Under the pieces are notes generated by a model, which saw nothing but the letters and a program-made list of their open reading frames with translations, did no database searches and was not told where the DNA came from. This document shows, in pieces, positions 44,014 through 56,018 of a DNA stretch of 64,000 nt (position 1 is the first letter of the stretch; each line of letters begins with the position of its first letter). Origin of the DNA: Gilliamella sp. wkB308 (GTDB taxonomy: Bacteria > Pseudomonadota > Gammaproteobacteria > Enterobacterales > Orbaceae); contig NZ_LZGN01000037.1 of assembly GCF_001690185.1 (NCBI RefSeq), positions 248,001 to 312,000 on the forward strand. The letters are read 5' to 3'. The translations under genes were made by a program, and so were the position numbers.

Positions 44014-45858
44014 TCACAAATTTGAGTTTGGCATGATTTCAATTTTTGCTCTTGAACGCATATCCGTAGCTAAAGAATTATAGGTATTTTGCAAATAATA
44101 ACGCAGTAAATAAGATGAAACATCTTGCCACTCACCATCTTTAACTTGTGTCAACACCGTGATATAAGCATCATGTTTATTGATATATTCAACCCCATAG
44201 ACACGTTTATCGGTTGCAGAAGGAACTAAATTAAACACCATATCGACCACTTTCCTATCAAGTTCATTTGAATCTCTTTTCAAGGTATAATTGGTAGAAA
44301 ATTGTACTTGTTTTGATGTTCCTTTTTCATTCAACTCTTTCACAATATCATCCACTGTTGATTTAAAACGGCTATCAACAATATCATCATAAAGTTTTTG
44401 ATGTATTTCGTTTTTTACCTCTTCAAATGGTGCAATTCCTTCGGGTTTGTAATCGACAACTTGAATGATAAAATCTGACATGTCTAAATCCCGTCCTACA
44501 GGTATTATTTCTGAAATTTTACCCGTCACTTTATCATCAGCAATCATGTCGCTACTAAATATGACATCTCGCACTTCTGGATAACGAGCAATTGAACTTG
44601 CATCATTATAATAAGTCCAATCAGTTTCTTTAACGTCTAAACCTGCCTCTTTAGCTATCGCATCGAAATCGTTAGAATGGTTAACTAGCGCTGACTTCAT
44701 TTTATCTTCTGCATTTTCAAAATGTTGTTGAATTTTATTTTCTTGAAGCTTGGTCTTAATTTGGTATTTTGCATAATCATAATCCATAGATTTAGCTTTT
44801 TGTAAATCATCTAGTTTGACAATGACATAACCACCTTCGACTTGTATTGGTTTAGAAACTTCACCAATATTATGTAAATTTGCCTCTTTAAAAGGTTGTG
44901 GTAAGTCATCATTATCAGCAAACCAACCTAGTGAACCATTTTTGCCATAAGGAGAAACATCTTCATTCTGATTAATATTCTTCAATACTGTTGAAAATTC
45001 GGTACCCGATGATAGGTCTTTGACGATATCTTCAGCTTGGTTATAGTCTTTTACAAAAATCACACTAAACGATTTTTTGGCAGGATAGGTATATTCCTTT
45101 AGGTTATCATTAAATTCTTTTTTAATGTCTTTATCATCAATAGTGATAGTGTTTAGATAATCTTGCTTAGCATTTGCTATGTATTTAAATTTAACTCTTT
45201 CCTTTCTAAAAAAAGAATTTTTATGCTCATCATAGTATTTTTGCTCATCTTCAGTCGTTATATTGACATCATCCATTTTAACAATAGAAGAACTGATTGG
45301 CGCAGCATAAATCGTTCTTGTTTGATCAAGTAATTTTGAAAAATCAGAATCATTTGGTACCACAAAGTCACTATAGATTAATGAACTGATAAGCTGTTGT
45401 CGTTGTGCAGCTGCTCGAATAGACTCCGCATAAGCCTCTGGTGTAAAGTTATTTGCCGCAAGAAGATTTAAATATTTTTGATTACTAAACTTTCCGTTTT
45501 CAAAAAATTCCTTCTGCTTGCTAATCATTTCTTTTAAACGATCGTCACTAATATTAAGGTTGAGGTCTTTAGATAATTGGTAAGCAAGATAGTTATTAAT
45601 TTGATCAGCAAGAACATCTCGACGAATTTGTTTAATAAAAGTGCTATCCCCCATCGCTCTTGATGATTCTGCACTAGCCTGAGCCTCAAACTGCGCTCGA
45701 CTAATCCCTTCACCATCCACTTTCGCTATATATATTTGTTCATCACGTGCACTATTACCGCCACTGAACACACCGGTAAAAATAAAACTTATAATAATTA
45801 TAGCGAATATAATTTTAACAGCTATATGGTTTGCAGCTGCTCGGATTGTTTCCATCAT
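44014..45858 (-). CDS. ppiD: Periplasmic folding chaperone PpiD
   Basis: Membrane-anchored parvulin-like chaperone associated with the Sec translocon. 614 residues (E. coli 623). One N-terminal transmembrane helix at about 13-33 (VKIIFAIIIISFIFTGVFSGG). SurA-N-like chaperone region to about 190. A parvulin domain (about 225-355) with GSLGWFADNDDLPQPF. A long C-terminal chaperone part follows. It lies downstream of lon, but without hupB between them as in E. coli. Confidence 0.95.
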   Translation of the reverse strand: MMETIRAAANHIAVKIIFAIIIISFIFTGVFSGGNSARDEQIYIAKVDGEGISRAQFEAQASAESSRAMGDSTFIKQIRRDVLADQINNYLAYQLSKDLNLNISDDRLKEMISKQKEFFENGKFSNQKYLNLLAANNFTPEAYAESIRAAAQRQQLISSLIYSDFVVPNDSDFSKLLDQTRTIYAAPISSSIVKMDDVNITTEDEQKYYDEHKNSFFRKERVKFKYIANAKQDYLNTITIDDKDIKKEFNDNLKEYTYPAKKSFSVIFVKDYNQAEDIVKDLSSGTEFSTVLKNINQNEDVSPYGKNGSLGWFADNDDLPQPFKEANLHNIGEVSKPIQVEGGYVIVKLDDLQKAKSMDYDYAKYQIKTKLQENKIQQHFENAEDKMKSALVNHSNDFDAIAKEAGLDVKETDWTYYNDASSIARYPEVRDVIFSSDMIADDKVTGKISEIIPVGRDLDMSDFIIQVVDYKPEGIAPFEEVKNEIHQKLYDDIVDSRFKSTVDDIVKELNEKGTSKQVQFSTNYTLKRDSNELDRKVVDMVFNLVPSATDKRVYGVEYINKHDAYITVLTQVKDGEWQDVSSYLLRYYLQNTYNSLATDMRSRAKIEIMPNSNL

Positions 45859-45946
45859 TTCTAAAGATTCTCCATAAAACCAATAATTAATTTGGCAAGT
45901 ATAGCATATTTACTAAAATAGGCTATTGTCAGAATGTTAAGCAAAA

Positions 45947-45972
45947 AAAAGATCAACATGTGTTGATCTTTT
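45947..45972 (-). terminator. Rho-independent terminator of lon
   Basis: Arms AAAAGATCAACA and TGTTGATCTTTT around TG. Read on the minus strand it ends in eight T. It lies 15 bases after the lon stop. Confidence 0.93.
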
Positions 45973-45986
45973 TGAAATTAAGATAA

Positions 45987-48422
45987 TTAATTTAATCGAG
46001 CTGGCACTTCAACATTTCCTTTTACTTTTTTAATCGCCTTTTTAGTCGGTTGTTTTAAAGTAACTTTTTTGGTAACGGGTTCCATTCCAAATGGGTTGTT
46101 TTGAAGTGCAACGGTTATAACATCATCAATCCATTTTACAGGTATAATTTCAACTTCAGATTTAACATTGTCTGGGATGTCTTCCAGATCTTTGACATTA
46201 TCCATTGGAATTAACACGGTTTTAATGCCACCACGATGTGCTGCAAGAAGTTTTTCTTTCAAACCACCAATTGGTAACACCTCTCCACGCAATGTGATCT
46301 CGCCTGTCATTGCAACATCAGAACGAACAGGATTACCCGTTAATGTTGATATTAATGAAGTACACATAGCAATGCCTGCACTTGGACCATCTTTTGGTGT
46401 CGCACCATCTGGCACGTGTACATGAATATCACGTTTTTCATAAAAATCACTATTGATACCCAATTTCTCCGCTCGAGAACGAACAACTGTTAATGCAGTT
46501 TGAATGGACTCTTGCATAACATCACCTAATGATCCAGTATAGGTAAGTTTTCCTTTACCCGGAACACTGACTGATTCAATAGTTAACAAATCACCACCGA
46601 CCTCTGTCCAGGCAAGTCCAATAACTTGTCCTATTCGGTTTTCATTATCAGTTTTACCATAATCAAATCGTTGCACGCCTAGGAACTCTGCTAAATTAGC
46701 TTGCGTGACTTTCACTTTTTTCAATTTACTATTTAGCGCTAATTGTTTCACAACTTTGCGACAAATTTTGGCTATTTCACGCTCTAAACTTCGCACACCA
46801 GCTTCACGTGTATAATAACGAATAATACCGATAATGGCAGAATCTTCAATTTCAATTTCTTTTGATTTCAAGCCATTATTTTCAATCTGTTTAGCAATTA
46901 GATGTTGTTTAGCAATATTCAATTTTTCGTCTTCTGTGTAACCAGAAAGTCGAATCACTTCCATTCTATCAAGTAATGGAGCAGGAATATTCATTGAATT
47001 TGCCGTTGCAACAAACATCACATCGGATAAATCATAGTCAACTTCCAAATAGTGATCACTAAATGCATTATTTTGCTCTGGGTCAAGAACTTCCAATAAG
47101 GCAGAAGCAGGATCACCACGCATATCAGATGCCATTTTATCAATCTCATCTAATAAGAATAATGGATTTTTAACCCCAACTTTAACCATACGTTGAATTA
47201 ATTTACCTGGCATAGAACCAATATAGGTACGTCGATGTCCACGTATTTCTGCTTCATCACGTACACCACCTAAAGCCATTCGGACATATTCTCGCCCTGT
47301 TGCTTTAGCTATTGACTGACCAAGCGAAGTTTTACCAACACCTGGAGGCCCAACTAAACATAAAATAGGGCCTTTTACTTTATTGACTCGTCCTTGCACA
47401 GCTAAATACTCTAAAATTCGGTCTTTGACTCTCTCAAGTCCATAATGATCCTTATCTAGAATCTTTTGAGCGGCTTCAATATCTTTTTTAACTTTACTTC
47501 GTTTATGCCAAGGAACTTGTAACATCCAATCAATATAACCACGTACTACGGTCGCTTCCGCAGACATTGCTGGCATCATCTTAAGTTTATTAAGTTCAGC
47601 CATAGCTTTTTCTGTGGCTTCTTTTGGCATTTTTGCTTTAGTGATTTTGGTTTTTAACTCTTCAAACTCATCAGGTTTATTATCAATATCACCTAATTCT
47701 TTATGAATAGCTTTGATTTGTTCATTTAAGTAATATTCTTTTTGCGCTTTTTCCATTTGTTGTTTAACACGCTGACGAATATTTTTTTCAACTTGCAACA
47801 AATCAATTTCAGCTTCCATCATGGCAATAAGCAATTCGAAACGTTTTTCTAAATCAGCTGTGACTAAAATTTGTTGTTTTTGATCTACTTTCAAAAATAA
47901 CGTTGCTGCAATAGAATCTGATAATTGTGAAGGTTCTTTAATTAAACGAATGGAATCAACCACTTCTTGTGTGATTTTTTTGTTGAGTTTTGAATATTCT
48001 TCAAAATTAGACAATACAACGCGGACAAGCGCTTCATTGAGATCTTGAGCACGTTTTTTCTCACTAAGTGGTTTAATATTAGCAATTAAAAAGTCATCAT
48101 CATTTTGATCGACAATATCAACTATTTTAGCCCGCTCTACGCCTTCGACTAAAACTTTCACTGTGCCATCTGGTAATTGGAGTAATTGTAGAATATTGGC
48201 TATCGTGCCAATTTCATATAAATCTTCAATATCTGGATCATCTTGCGATGGATTTTTTTGGGTAACAAGAAAAACTTGTTTATCCATTTCCATTGCACTT
48301 TCAAGGCAACGTATAGATTTATTTCGTCCAACAAAGAGAGGGATCACCATGTGTGGGAACACAACAACATCACGTAATGGTAAAATAGGCATAATCATTG
48401 ATTTAGTTTGTTTTGTTTTCAT
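45987..48422 (-). CDS. lon: ATP-dependent protease Lon
   Basis: Soluble AAA+ serine protease that degrades misfolded and regulatory proteins. 811 residues, about 27 more than E. coli (784). N-terminal substrate domain with ILPLRDVVVFPHMVIPLFVGR (14-34). Walker A GPPGVGKTSLGQS near 355. Protease domain with the catalytic serine in DGPSAGIAM near 680 and the lysine in GGLKEKLLAAHRG near 720. The extra length is a Lys-rich tail after residue about 780 (KKVTLKQPTKKAIKKVKG). It follows clpX on the same strand after about 200 bp. Confidence 0.96.
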   Translation of the reverse strand: MKTKQTKSMIMPILPLRDVVVFPHMVIPLFVGRNKSIRCLESAMEMDKQVFLVTQKNPSQDDPDIEDLYEIGTIANILQLLQLPDGTVKVLVEGVERAKIVDIVDQNDDDFLIANIKPLSEKKRAQDLNEALVRVVLSNFEEYSKLNKKITQEVVDSIRLIKEPSQLSDSIAATLFLKVDQKQQILVTADLEKRFELLIAMMEAEIDLLQVEKNIRQRVKQQMEKAQKEYYLNEQIKAIHKELGDIDNKPDEFEELKTKITKAKMPKEATEKAMAELNKLKMMPAMSAEATVVRGYIDWMLQVPWHKRSKVKKDIEAAQKILDKDHYGLERVKDRILEYLAVQGRVNKVKGPILCLVGPPGVGKTSLGQSIAKATGREYVRMALGGVRDEAEIRGHRRTYIGSMPGKLIQRMVKVGVKNPLFLLDEIDKMASDMRGDPASALLEVLDPEQNNAFSDHYLEVDYDLSDVMFVATANSMNIPAPLLDRMEVIRLSGYTEDEKLNIAKQHLIAKQIENNGLKSKEIEIEDSAIIGIIRYYTREAGVRSLEREIAKICRKVVKQLALNSKLKKVKVTQANLAEFLGVQRFDYGKTDNENRIGQVIGLAWTEVGGDLLTIESVSVPGKGKLTYTGSLGDVMQESIQTALTVVRSRAEKLGINSDFYEKRDIHVHVPDGATPKDGPSAGIAMCTSLISTLTGNPVRSDVAMTGEITLRGEVLPIGGLKEKLLAAHRGGIKTVLIPMDNVKDLEDIPDNVKSEVEIIPVKWIDDVITVALQNNPFGMEPVTKKVTLKQPTKKAIKKVKGNVEVPARLN

Positions 48423-48586
48423 ATTGTTCTCTCTGGTAATACAAACTTATTAGGTAGATATTGGGATTGTTTTGAGATATTCAAGCCTATTTTATTATTG
48501 TTTAAAACATATTATTCCTTAAAAGCCTTGACGAATTCAATCACTCATAATTTTTAATTTGACTTATACAATTTTTTCATCAGTAT

Positions 48587-48606
48587 ACTGCCACTTTCAT
48601 GGCAGT
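48587..48606 (-). terminator. Hairpin after clpX
   Basis: Seven-base stem ACTGCCA / TGGCAGT with a 6-base loop, 13 bases after the clpX stop. There is no strong T tract, so termination may be partial. Confidence 0.45.
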
Positions 48607-48618
48607 TTATTACTATCG

Positions 48619-49893
48619 TTAAGCTAAAAGCGCAGTGTTATCTCGATACACTAGCTTAGGTGCTTGAGATTTTTCAACCGTGTCTTGTTCAACAATCACT
48701 TGTTTAATATTTTTTTCTGATGGTAAATCATACATCGTATCTAATAAAATATTTTCAACAATTGAGCGTAAACCACGCGCCCCTGTTTTGCGTTGCATCG
48801 CTTTGACGGCTATAGCGTCTAATGCTTCTTTAGAAAACTCAAGATCAACACCATCTAAATCAAACAATGCTTGATATTGTTTAGTTAATGCATTTTTAGG
48901 TTCAGTCAATATACTGATTAGCGCATCTTTATCTAGTTCAGATAATGTACCAATCACAGGTAACCGTCCAATAAATTCTGGAATTAAGCCAAATTTCACT
49001 AAATCTTCAGCTTCAATTTGAGCTAACAGTTCAGATTCAGAAGCTTGTTGCTTGGTACTTTTAACATCAGCGCCAAAACCGATTCCTGTATTAGTTGAAA
49101 CACGATTTTCAATGACTTTATCCAAGCCACTAAATGCGCCACCACAAATAAATAGGATTTTTGATGTATCAACTTGTAAAAATTCTTGTTGAGGATGTTT
49201 ACGTCCCCCTTTAGGTGGAACGGATGCAACCGTACCTTCAATAATTTTTAACAATGCTTGTTGAACACCTTCGCCCGACACATCCCGTGTGATTGATGGA
49301 TTATCTGATTTTCGTGAAATTTTATCAATTTCATCTACATAAATAATACCACGTTGCGCTTTTTCAACATCGTAATCGCAATTTTGTAGTAATTTTTGAA
49401 TAATATTCTCAACATCTTCGCCCACATAACCCGCTTCAGTTAGCGTTGTAGCATCGGTCATTGCAAAAGGAACATCTAGATATCGAGCCAATGTTTCAGC
49501 TAATAATGTCTTTCCACTACCTGTTGGTCCAATTAATAAAATATTACTTTTACCTAATTCAACATCTCTCGGATTAGAATAGTTGCGTAACCGTTTATAA
49601 TGATTGTAAACCGCTACAGATAATACTTTTTTGGCGCGATCTTGACCAATAACATATTCATCGAGATGTGCACGAATTTCATGAGGGGTTGGTAAAGGTT
49701 TACTGATAAACTCTTCATGAGAAAGAAAGTTTTTAGTTTCTTCTTTTAAGATATCATTACACAAACCAATACATTCGTTGCAAATATAAATAGATGATGG
49801 CCCTGCAATGAGTTTACGAACTTCATGCTGACTCTTACCACAAAAAGTACAATAAAGTAATTTTTCGGAATTTGTTTTATTCACTTTAATCAC
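48619..49893 (-). CDS. clpX: ClpXP protease ATP-binding subunit ClpX
   Basis: Hexameric unfoldase that feeds proteins to ClpP. 424 residues, the E. coli length. Zinc-binding domain with C15, C18, C38 and C41. Walker [15 protein letters not shown] (about 115-128), pore loop GYVGEDV, Walker [11 protein letters not shown], and sensor region [12 protein letters not shown]. It lies 15 bp after clpP in tig-clpP-clpX-lon. Confidence 0.97.
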   Translation of the reverse strand: MIKVNKTNSEKLLYCTFCGKSQHEVRKLIAGPSSIYICNECIGLCNDILKEETKNFLSHEEFISKPLPTPHEIRAHLDEYVIGQDRAKKVLSVAVYNHYKRLRNYSNPRDVELGKSNILLIGPTGSGKTLLAETLARYLDVPFAMTDATTLTEAGYVGEDVENIIQKLLQNCDYDVEKAQRGIIYVDEIDKISRKSDNPSITRDVSGEGVQQALLKIIEGTVASVPPKGGRKHPQQEFLQVDTSKILFICGGAFSGLDKVIENRVSTNTGIGFGADVKSTKQQASESELLAQIEAEDLVKFGLIPEFIGRLPVIGTLSELDKDALISILTEPKNALTKQYQALFDLDGVDLEFSKEALDAIAVKAMQRKTGARGLRSIVENILLDTMYDLPSEKNIKQVIVEQDTVEKSQAPKLVYRDNTALLA

Positions 49894-49908
49894 CTACCTA
49901 GTCTGTTA

Positions 49909-50511
49909 TTAAGATCGTTTACTGTATATGGCATCCACTAAACCATATTCAACCGCTTTTTCAGCAGACATAAAGTTATCACGATCTGTATCTCTTTCAA
50001 TCACGCTAATATCTTGACCTGTATGCATCGCCATAATTTTATTTAATCGACTTTTAACCTGCAAAATTTCTTGAGCATGAATTTGTATATCAGAAGCTTG
50101 ACCTTGAAAACCACCTAATGGTTGATGGATCATCACTCGAGCATTAGGCAAGCAGTAACGTTTTCCTTTTGTACCAGCAGTTAGAAGTAAAGACCCCATT
50201 GAACAAGCTTGGCCTAAACAAATTGTACTTACATCAGGTTTGATAAATTGCATCGTATCATAGATTGCCATTCCTGCTGTAACCACACCACCTGGTGAAT
50301 TGATATAGAGATGAATATCTTTTTCAGGATTTTCGGCTTCTAAAAATAGCATTTGAGCAATAATTAAATTAGCCATGTTATCTTCAACTTGACCCGTTAA
50401 AAATATAATACGCTCTTTCAATAAACGTGAATATATATCATAAGCCCTCTCACCCCGAGAACTTTGCTCAACAACCATTGGTATAACACTCATAAATGGT
50501 TCTAACGGCAT
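49909..50511 (-). CDS. clpP: ATP-dependent Clp protease proteolytic subunit ClpP
   Basis: Serine protease tetradecamer partner of ClpX. 200 residues (E. coli 207). Catalytic triad S104 in [12 protein letters not shown]129 in VMIHQPLGG and D178 in RDTDRDNF. The N-terminus [21 protein letters not shown] is typical. Located 89 bp after tig with a hairpin between, and 15 bp before clpX. Confidence 0.97.
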   Translation of the reverse strand: MPLEPFMSVIPMVVEQSSRGERAYDIYSRLLKERIIFLTGQVEDNMANLIIAQMLFLEAENPEKDIHLYINSPGGVVTAGMAIYDTMQFIKPDVSTICLGQACSMGSLLLTAGTKGKRYCLPNARVMIHQPLGGFQGQASDIQIHAQEILQVKSRLNKIMAMHTGQDISVIERDTDRDNFMSAEKAVEYGLVDAIYSKRS

Positions 50512-50535
50512 TTTTATCTCCTAATTAAACAAAAT

Positions 50536-50564
50536 AGCCCAAACAGATAATCCTTATTTGGGCT
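50536..50564 (-). terminator. Hairpin between tig and clpP (partial terminator/attenuator)
   Basis: Arms AGCCCAAA (50536-50543) and TTTGGGCT (50557-50564), followed on the minus strand by a T-rich stretch. It probably tunes clpPX expression relative to tig. Confidence 0.55.
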
Positions 50565-50600
50565 TTAAAGTAATTTTTTTAAACTGAATAAAACTGCTAA

Positions 50601-51902
50601 TTAAGCCATTTGCTGATTCATTAATTCAGAAAATGAAGAATTTTTATCAGTTACTTTTGCACTAGCTAATAACAGATCAACAACTTGATCTTCTAGTGCT
50701 ACAGAACGGATATTGTCCATCGCTTTTTTATCTTTGCGGTAATATTCTATCACTTCTTTAGGATCTTCATAAGCCGTTGCTATTTCATCAATCAATGTTT
50801 GCACACGAGCCTCATCAGCTTTAAGTTTATTACTTTCAATGATTTCACTGAATAATAATCCAATACTGACACGTCGTTTTGCTTCAGCTTCAAATAACTC
50901 TTTTGGTAGTTCCATTGGTTGTTTAATGTTGCCACCAAAACGTGATAAAGCCTGCTGACGTAATACATCAACTTCACGATCGATTAACGCAGTTGGAACT
51001 TCAATTTCATTATTTTTAACCAATCCGTCGATAACTTGTGATTTGATTTTGTTACGAATTGTCGCATTAAGTTCACGTGTCATATTTTTACGAACTTCAG
51101 CGCGTAAACTTTCGATTGTTCCATCAGCAATACCAAACCGTTTAATAACATCTTCAGTCAGCTCAGGAAGTTCAAGCTCTTCAACTTTTGTCAATGTTGC
51201 AGCAAATACAGCTGGTTTACCTTTCAAGTTTTCAGCGTGATAATCTTCCGGGAAGGTTACATTAATATCAAACGAATCACCCGCTTTATGCCCAATAATT
51301 GCATCTTCAAAACCTGGGATCATTCGACCTTGTCCTAAAACTAATGCAAAATCATTAGCTTTTCCACCTTCAAACTCTTCTCCATCTACTTTACCCACAA
51401 AATCTAAAGTCACTCGATTTTGTTCACCTGCAGCTTGTTCTGTTACTTTCCAAGTACCTTGTTGTTTACGTAGTGTTTCAATCATAGTTTCAACATCTGC
51501 ATCAACAACTTCTGCAACAGGTTTTTCGACTTCAATTTTATCTAAATCTTTAACTTTAACGTCAGGATAAACTTCGAATTCAACGTCAAATGTGTAATCT
51601 TCTCCATTTTTATATTCTTTAGGAGTATAAGTTGGAGCACCAGCTGGATTTAATTTTTCTTGAATAATTGCATCAACAAAACTTTTTTGCATTAAATCAC
51701 TTAATGCTTCTTGTAAAATTGAAGCACCATAACGCTGTTCAACAAGTTTTAAAGGCACTTTTCCTTTACGGAAACCATCAATCCGAACTTTTTTAGCCGT
51801 ATTAACTAATTCTTTATCAATAGCTTTTTTAATATTTTCAGCTTTAATAGTAATTGACAAACGTCGACCTAAACCTTGTGTTGTTTCTACCGAAACTTGC
51901 AT
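50601..51902 (-). CDS. tig: Trigger factor
   Basis: Ribosome-bound chaperone with peptidyl-prolyl isomerase activity. 433 residues (E. coli 432). Ribosome-binding signature [17 protein letters not shown] near 43-59. FKBP-like domain (about 150-245) with [36 protein letters not shown] and VTFPEDY. C-terminal chaperone arms follow. It heads tig-clpP-clpX-lon. An inverted repeat AGCCCA/TGGGCT (51933-51966) lies in its leader. Confidence 0.96.
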   Translation of the reverse strand: MQVSVETTQGLGRRLSITIKAENIKKAIDKELVNTAKKVRIDGFRKGKVPLKLVEQRYGASILQEALSDLMQKSFVDAIIQEKLNPAGAPTYTPKEYKNGEDYTFDVEFEVYPDVKVKDLDKIEVEKPVAEVVDADVETMIETLRKQQGTWKVTEQAAGEQNRVTLDFVGKVDGEEFEGGKANDFALVLGQGRMIPGFEDAIIGHKAGDSFDINVTFPEDYHAENLKGKPAVFAATLTKVEELELPELTEDVIKRFGIADGTIESLRAEVRKNMTRELNATIRNKIKSQVIDGLVKNNEIEVPTALIDREVDVLRQQALSRFGGNIKQPMELPKELFEAEAKRRVSIGLLFSEIIESNKLKADEARVQTLIDEIATAYEDPKEVIEYYRKDKKAMDNIRSVALEDQVVDLLLASAKVTDKNSSFSELMNQQMA

Positions 51903-52011
51903 CTTTATACCTCGGAATTATTGAATATATTCAGCCCATAAATAAATCATCAATGATATTTGGGCTTAAAAAAATTATAAAATAGGTTGGCATTATACCG
52001 ACCGAAACTGG

Positions 52012-53040
52012 CTACGTCGAGCTATTTAATAGTTTCTTCTCAAGTGATTTCAAACGTTTATTTATTTCATCAATATGTAAAACTAATGAAGCGGTTTTTC
52101 GCCATATTTTGTTCTCTTGCAATGGAATACCTGATGAATAGACTCCTGGTTTAGTGATCGGGCGCATAACCATGCCCATTCCAGTCACAGTGACTTGATC
52201 ACAAATTTCCATATGTCCATTGATTACACTTGCGCCACCAATTAAACAATGACGTCCTATAGTCAGACTTCCTGCCATTATTACACCACCAGCAACGGCA
52301 GTATGGTCACCTATAATATCATTATGGGCAATTTGACATTGATTATCAATAATCACCCCATTACCAATCACGGTATCATCAAGTGCACCACGATCTATCG
52401 TAGTTGATGCCCCAATTTCGACATTATCACCAATAATAACACGTCCAAGTTGAGGGATTTTAATCCATTTACCTTTGTCGTTCGCATAACCAAATCCATC
52501 AGAGCCTATAACGGTTCCAGATTGAATCAGGCAATTTTTACCAATAACGCAATTATGATAAACGGTGACATTAGCCCACAATTTAGTGTCGGCACCAATA
52601 GTCGTATTTTTTCCTATAAAACAACCTGCTCCAATAATACAACCATCCCCTAAATGTACACCGCTTTCAATAACGGCATTGGCACCAATCGAAACATTAG
52701 CACCTAATTGAGCGGTAGGGTCGATTACAGCGGAAGGTGCGATGTCTTTAGCAGGATCAGGTGTTGTATCAAGATATTGTGCTAATTTTGCATAGGCAAG
52801 ATAAGGATTTTTAACAATCAATGCAGCACCGTGCCAATACTTAAGGCTATCTTCAGTCATCACAATAGCAGAAGCTTTACATTCTGCTAATTTGCTTTGC
52901 AATTTTTGATCCGCCAAAAAAGTGATTTGCCCAGATACAGCGCTTTTCATTGAAGCTATACCGGTAATGAGTATATCTGCATTACCGTGTAATTGTGCGT
53001 CAAGATAGTTTGCTAGTTGCTCTAAACGACAAGCCAACAT
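52012..53040 (-). CDS. lpxD: UDP-3-O-(3-hydroxyacyl)glucosamine N-acyltransferase LpxD
   Basis: Third enzyme of lipid A synthesis; adds the N-linked hydroxyacyl chain from ACP. 342 residues (E. coli 341). N-terminal uridine-binding domain to about 100. Left-handed beta-helix of hexapeptide repeats (about 105-290). Catalytic histidine in [18 protein letters not shown] near 240. C-terminal helix. Its ATG shares one base with the skp stop (TAATG), so it is translationally coupled. fabZ and lpxA, which normally follow, are not here. Confidence 0.96.
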   Translation of the reverse strand: MLACRLEQLANYLDAQLHGNADILITGIASMKSAVSGQITFLADQKLQSKLAECKASAIVMTEDSLKYWHGAALIVKNPYLAYAKLAQYLDTTPDPAKDIAPSAVIDPTAQLGANVSIGANAVIESGVHLGDGCIIGAGCFIGKNTTIGADTKLWANVTVYHNCVIGKNCLIQSGTVIGSDGFGYANDKGKWIKIPQLGRVIIGDNVEIGASTTIDRGALDDTVIGNGVIIDNQCQIAHNDIIGDHTAVAGGVIMAGSLTIGRHCLIGGASVINGHMEICDQVTVTGMGMVMRPITKPGVYSSGIPLQENKIWRKTASLVLHIDEINKRLKSLEKKLLNSST

Positions 53041-53537
53041 TATTTTTTGACCTTTTCCAATACTTTTTCAGTGATATCAACTGCATCAGAGGCAGAAAGT
53101 GCTGCTTCGGCTTTCAAAATAAGGTCATATTTTTCAGTAGCAACAATCTCCTTAACTGCATTTTGAATTTGTTTCAATAATTTTTCTGCTTCTTCATTTT
53201 CACGTTTACGATATTTTATTGAAAAATCTTTCGCTTTACTTTCAAAATCAGCAATTGTTTTATTCAATTTGCTTTTTTCCGATGCAGATAGTGTTGGGCC
53301 ATCTTTTTTCAAACGAGCACTTGCGTTCTTCGCTTTTTCTTCTTGATCTTGTAAAGATTTGATTTGTGATTCAAATTCCTTATCTAATGCTTTACCAACG
53401 GCTTCCCGTTGAGGCATTTGTTGTAATACAGACATCACATCTATAACACCAATTTTTATTTCTGCATTAGCTATACCTGTAAAGAGAAGCGCTGCACTAA
53501 GACTAATAATAGATATAATTTTTTTCACTTTTTTCAC
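53040..53537 (-). CDS. skp: Periplasmic chaperone Skp
   Basis: Trimeric jellyfish-like chaperone for outer-membrane proteins. 165 residues (E. coli 161). Signal peptide about 1-25 (ending IANA before [20 protein letters not shown]). A long charged helical hairpin from about 45 to 130 forms the tentacles. 32 bp after bamA, overlapping lpxD by one base. Confidence 0.94.
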   Translation of the reverse strand: MKKVKKIISIISLSAALLFTGIANAEIKIGVIDVMSVLQQMPQREAVGKALDKEFESQIKSLQDQEEKAKNASARLKKDGPTLSASEKSKLNKTIADFESKAKDFSIKYRKRENEEAEKLLKQIQNAVKEIVATEKYDLILKAEAALSASDAVDITEKVLEKVKK

Positions 53538-53569
53538 CTATGTGTATTTCATTTAATTACAACATGGTT

Positions 53570-55993
53570 TTACCATGTTGAACCTATGTTAAACTGGAAT
53601 TGTTGAGACGAATCGCCGTCATATTTCTTAAGCGGTATTGCGTAAGAAAATACTAATGGTCCAAGTGGTGACATCCACTGTACTGCAAGACCTAGCGAAA
53701 CTCGTATATTTGAAGGAGAACTGTAATCATGCAAATGATTACCTTTTAAGTTCCATTCGGTATCCCAAACCGTACCTGCATCAACAAAGAACGATGTTCG
53801 AATACTATCGGAATACTTTTCACTAATAAATGGCGTTGGAACAATTAATTCAGCACTTGCAAACGCTAATGCATTACCGCCTACCGCATCTTTAGATTCT
53901 ACACATCCTGAAGTATTATTTAAATTACTACAGTTTGCTCTATTAAAATAGACTGCTTTAGGCCCAACAGTATTGGATTTAAATCCACGAAGAACGGTCG
54001 AACCACCTGCATAGAAGTTTTCATAAAATGGTAGCTGTTTTCCACCAAAACCATTTCCATAACCTAATCGACCACGCGTTAAGAATACCCAATTATGATC
54101 ACTATCAAGAGGATAATAAAAAGATGCATCTGCAACCACTTTATAGAAGCGGTTATCAAATATTGGAGCCGTAATTTTTGCGTTAGCCGATACTTTTAAA
54201 CCTTCTGTAGGGAAATAACCACGATTTAATGAATTATATGTCCAATTCGCATTTAATAATAAATCATTGGTATTATAGGTCATGGAGTGTTTATTTTTAG
54301 TGTTTTCCCCCATTGAATGGAAGTAACGCCACATACCATATTGTGGTTTCATATCGGATAATTTCCGATTAGCATACTCACTACCAAAACGAATAAAATT
54401 ATTTTCACTAATTGGGAAACCTAAATTAGCTGATGCACCCCATAACTTACTTGAATAAACAGATTCATCATCATCATCATCTGCTTTATAAGTATTGTAA
54501 TAAATACTTCCGCCTAAGCTCACCCCATCAATCGTAAAGTAAGGATTTACAACTGATATCGATGCAGTTTTATCGGTATTTGTCGTATTTACATCGAATG
54601 AAACACTATTACCCGTACCTAACCAGTTATCTTGCGAAATACCAGCATTAAAACTAATACCACTATCAGAACCAATACCCACACCAAGTTTGATGCTTCC
54701 TGTGTTACGCTCCGTGACTTTATAAGTAATATCAACTTGATCTTCAGCTCCTGGAACACGCTCAGTTTCAACATCTACTGATTCAAAAAATCCTAATCGA
54801 CTTAAGCGATCTTTACCTAGTTCTACAAGTCCATTACTCAGCCAAGAACCTTCCATTTGACGAAGTTCACGACGGATAACACCTTCACTTGTTATGGTAT
54901 TACCTTCTATGTTGATATTACGGACATAATAACGTGGCCCAACATCAACAAACATAATTAATTTTACGGTATGCGTTGAATCATCCATTTCAGGTTGAAT
55001 ACTGACTTTTGGATAAGCATAACCAAAATTTGCAAGTAGCTGTTTTACATTATCTTCAATATCAGTAATTTTTTTACCATTATACAAATCACCTGTCGAA
55101 ACACGTTCTTTTGCTATTTTAGTAATCGCATCCTTATGTCCGGCAAAATCCCCTTTGAAGTCAAAATCAGATAATTTATATTGTTCACCTTCATGAATAT
55201 TGATAGTGACATAAATACCTTTTTTATCTGGCGTTAAACTGACTTGAGTGGATTCAATATTGAAACGTGCATAGCCTCGATTTAAGTAGAAGCTTTGTAA
55301 TTCATCTAAATCAGAAGCTAATTTTTGTTTTTGATATTTGCGATCGCCAAGCATGTTCCACCACGGCACTTCATCTCGCAGTGAAAAGCGTGAAATTAGC
55401 TCTTCGGACGAAAATGCCTTAGCCCCGACAATGTTGATTTGATCGATTAACGCTGATTTACCTTCTGCGACAACTAGCTTTAAATCAACGCGGTTACGAG
55501 ATAATGGTGTGACAACAGCTTTAATTCGAGCATTATATTTACCGACGCTATAATAAAAATCTTCTAGCCCTTTTTCCATGGCAGAAAGCATGGTTCTATC
55601 AAGTGCGTCGCCTTCCCGAATACCAGAGCTATCTAAATTCTTTTTCAGCATATCATCTTTAATTGATTTATTACCTGAAAAAGTAATACTCGCAATGGTT
55701 GGACGCTCTTCAACATGAATGATTAAGCTATTACCATCTCTAGAAATAGTAATATTATCGAAGTTTCCACTCGAATAAAGTGATTTAACAATATGCCCCA
55801 AATCAGACTCACTGACATAATCACCAACTTGGATTGGCATATCAAGCAATGCTGCCCCTTGAGTTACCCGTTGTAATCCTTCAAATTTGATTTCTTTTAC
55901 TACAAAATCATCAACACAAAATGCATTGGAACTATATACTGCTGTTGTGCTAAACAGCAAAGATGCTATAAGTAATTTATTTATTTTTTTCAT
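53570..55993 (-). CDS. bamA: Outer-membrane protein assembly factor BamA
   Basis: Omp85-family core of the Bam complex that folds and inserts outer-membrane proteins. 807 residues (E. coli 810). Signal peptide about 1-26. Five POTRA domains (about 28-425), then a 16-strand barrel. The lid-lock motif appears as VLRGF in [16 protein letters not shown]. It ends in a C-terminal aromatic, FQFNIGSTW, the usual barrel signature. 25 bp after rseP. Confidence 0.96.
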   Translation of the reverse strand: MKKINKLLIASLLFSTTAVYSSNAFCVDDFVVKEIKFEGLQRVTQGAALLDMPIQVGDYVSESDLGHIVKSLYSSGNFDNITISRDGNSLIIHVEERPTIASITFSGNKSIKDDMLKKNLDSSGIREGDALDRTMLSAMEKGLEDFYYSVGKYNARIKAVVTPLSRNRVDLKLVVAEGKSALIDQINIVGAKAFSSEELISRFSLRDEVPWWNMLGDRKYQKQKLASDLDELQSFYLNRGYARFNIESTQVSLTPDKKGIYVTINIHEGEQYKLSDFDFKGDFAGHKDAITKIAKERVSTGDLYNGKKITDIEDNVKQLLANFGYAYPKVSIQPEMDDSTHTVKLIMFVDVGPRYYVRNINIEGNTITSEGVIRRELRQMEGSWLSNGLVELGKDRLSRLGFFESVDVETERVPGAEDQVDITYKVTERNTGSIKLGVGIGSDSGISFNAGISQDNWLGTGNSVSFDVNTTNTDKTASISVVNPYFTIDGVSLGGSIYYNTYKADDDDDESVYSSKLWGASANLGFPISENNFIRFGSEYANRKLSDMKPQYGMWRYFHSMGENTKNKHSMTYNTNDLLLNANWTYNSLNRGYFPTEGLKVSANAKITAPIFDNRFYKVVADASFYYPLDSDHNWVFLTRGRLGYGNGFGGKQLPFYENFYAGGSTVLRGFKSNTVGPKAVYFNRANCSNLNNTSGCVESKDAVGGNALAFASAELIVPTPFISEKYSDSIRTSFFVDAGTVWDTEWNLKGNHLHDYSSPSNIRVSLGLAVQWMSPLGPLVFSYAIPLKKYDGDSSQQFQFNIGSTW

Positions 55994-56018
55994 TGTAAAT
56001 GTTTATAACCTCATTCCA

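Noticed and set aside
51933-51966. Inverted repeat AGCCCA/TGGGCT between lpxD and tig as a terminator
   Set aside because: No T tract on the minus strand after the stem and a long interrupted loop; it is more likely leader structure of tig, so it is not listed as a terminator.
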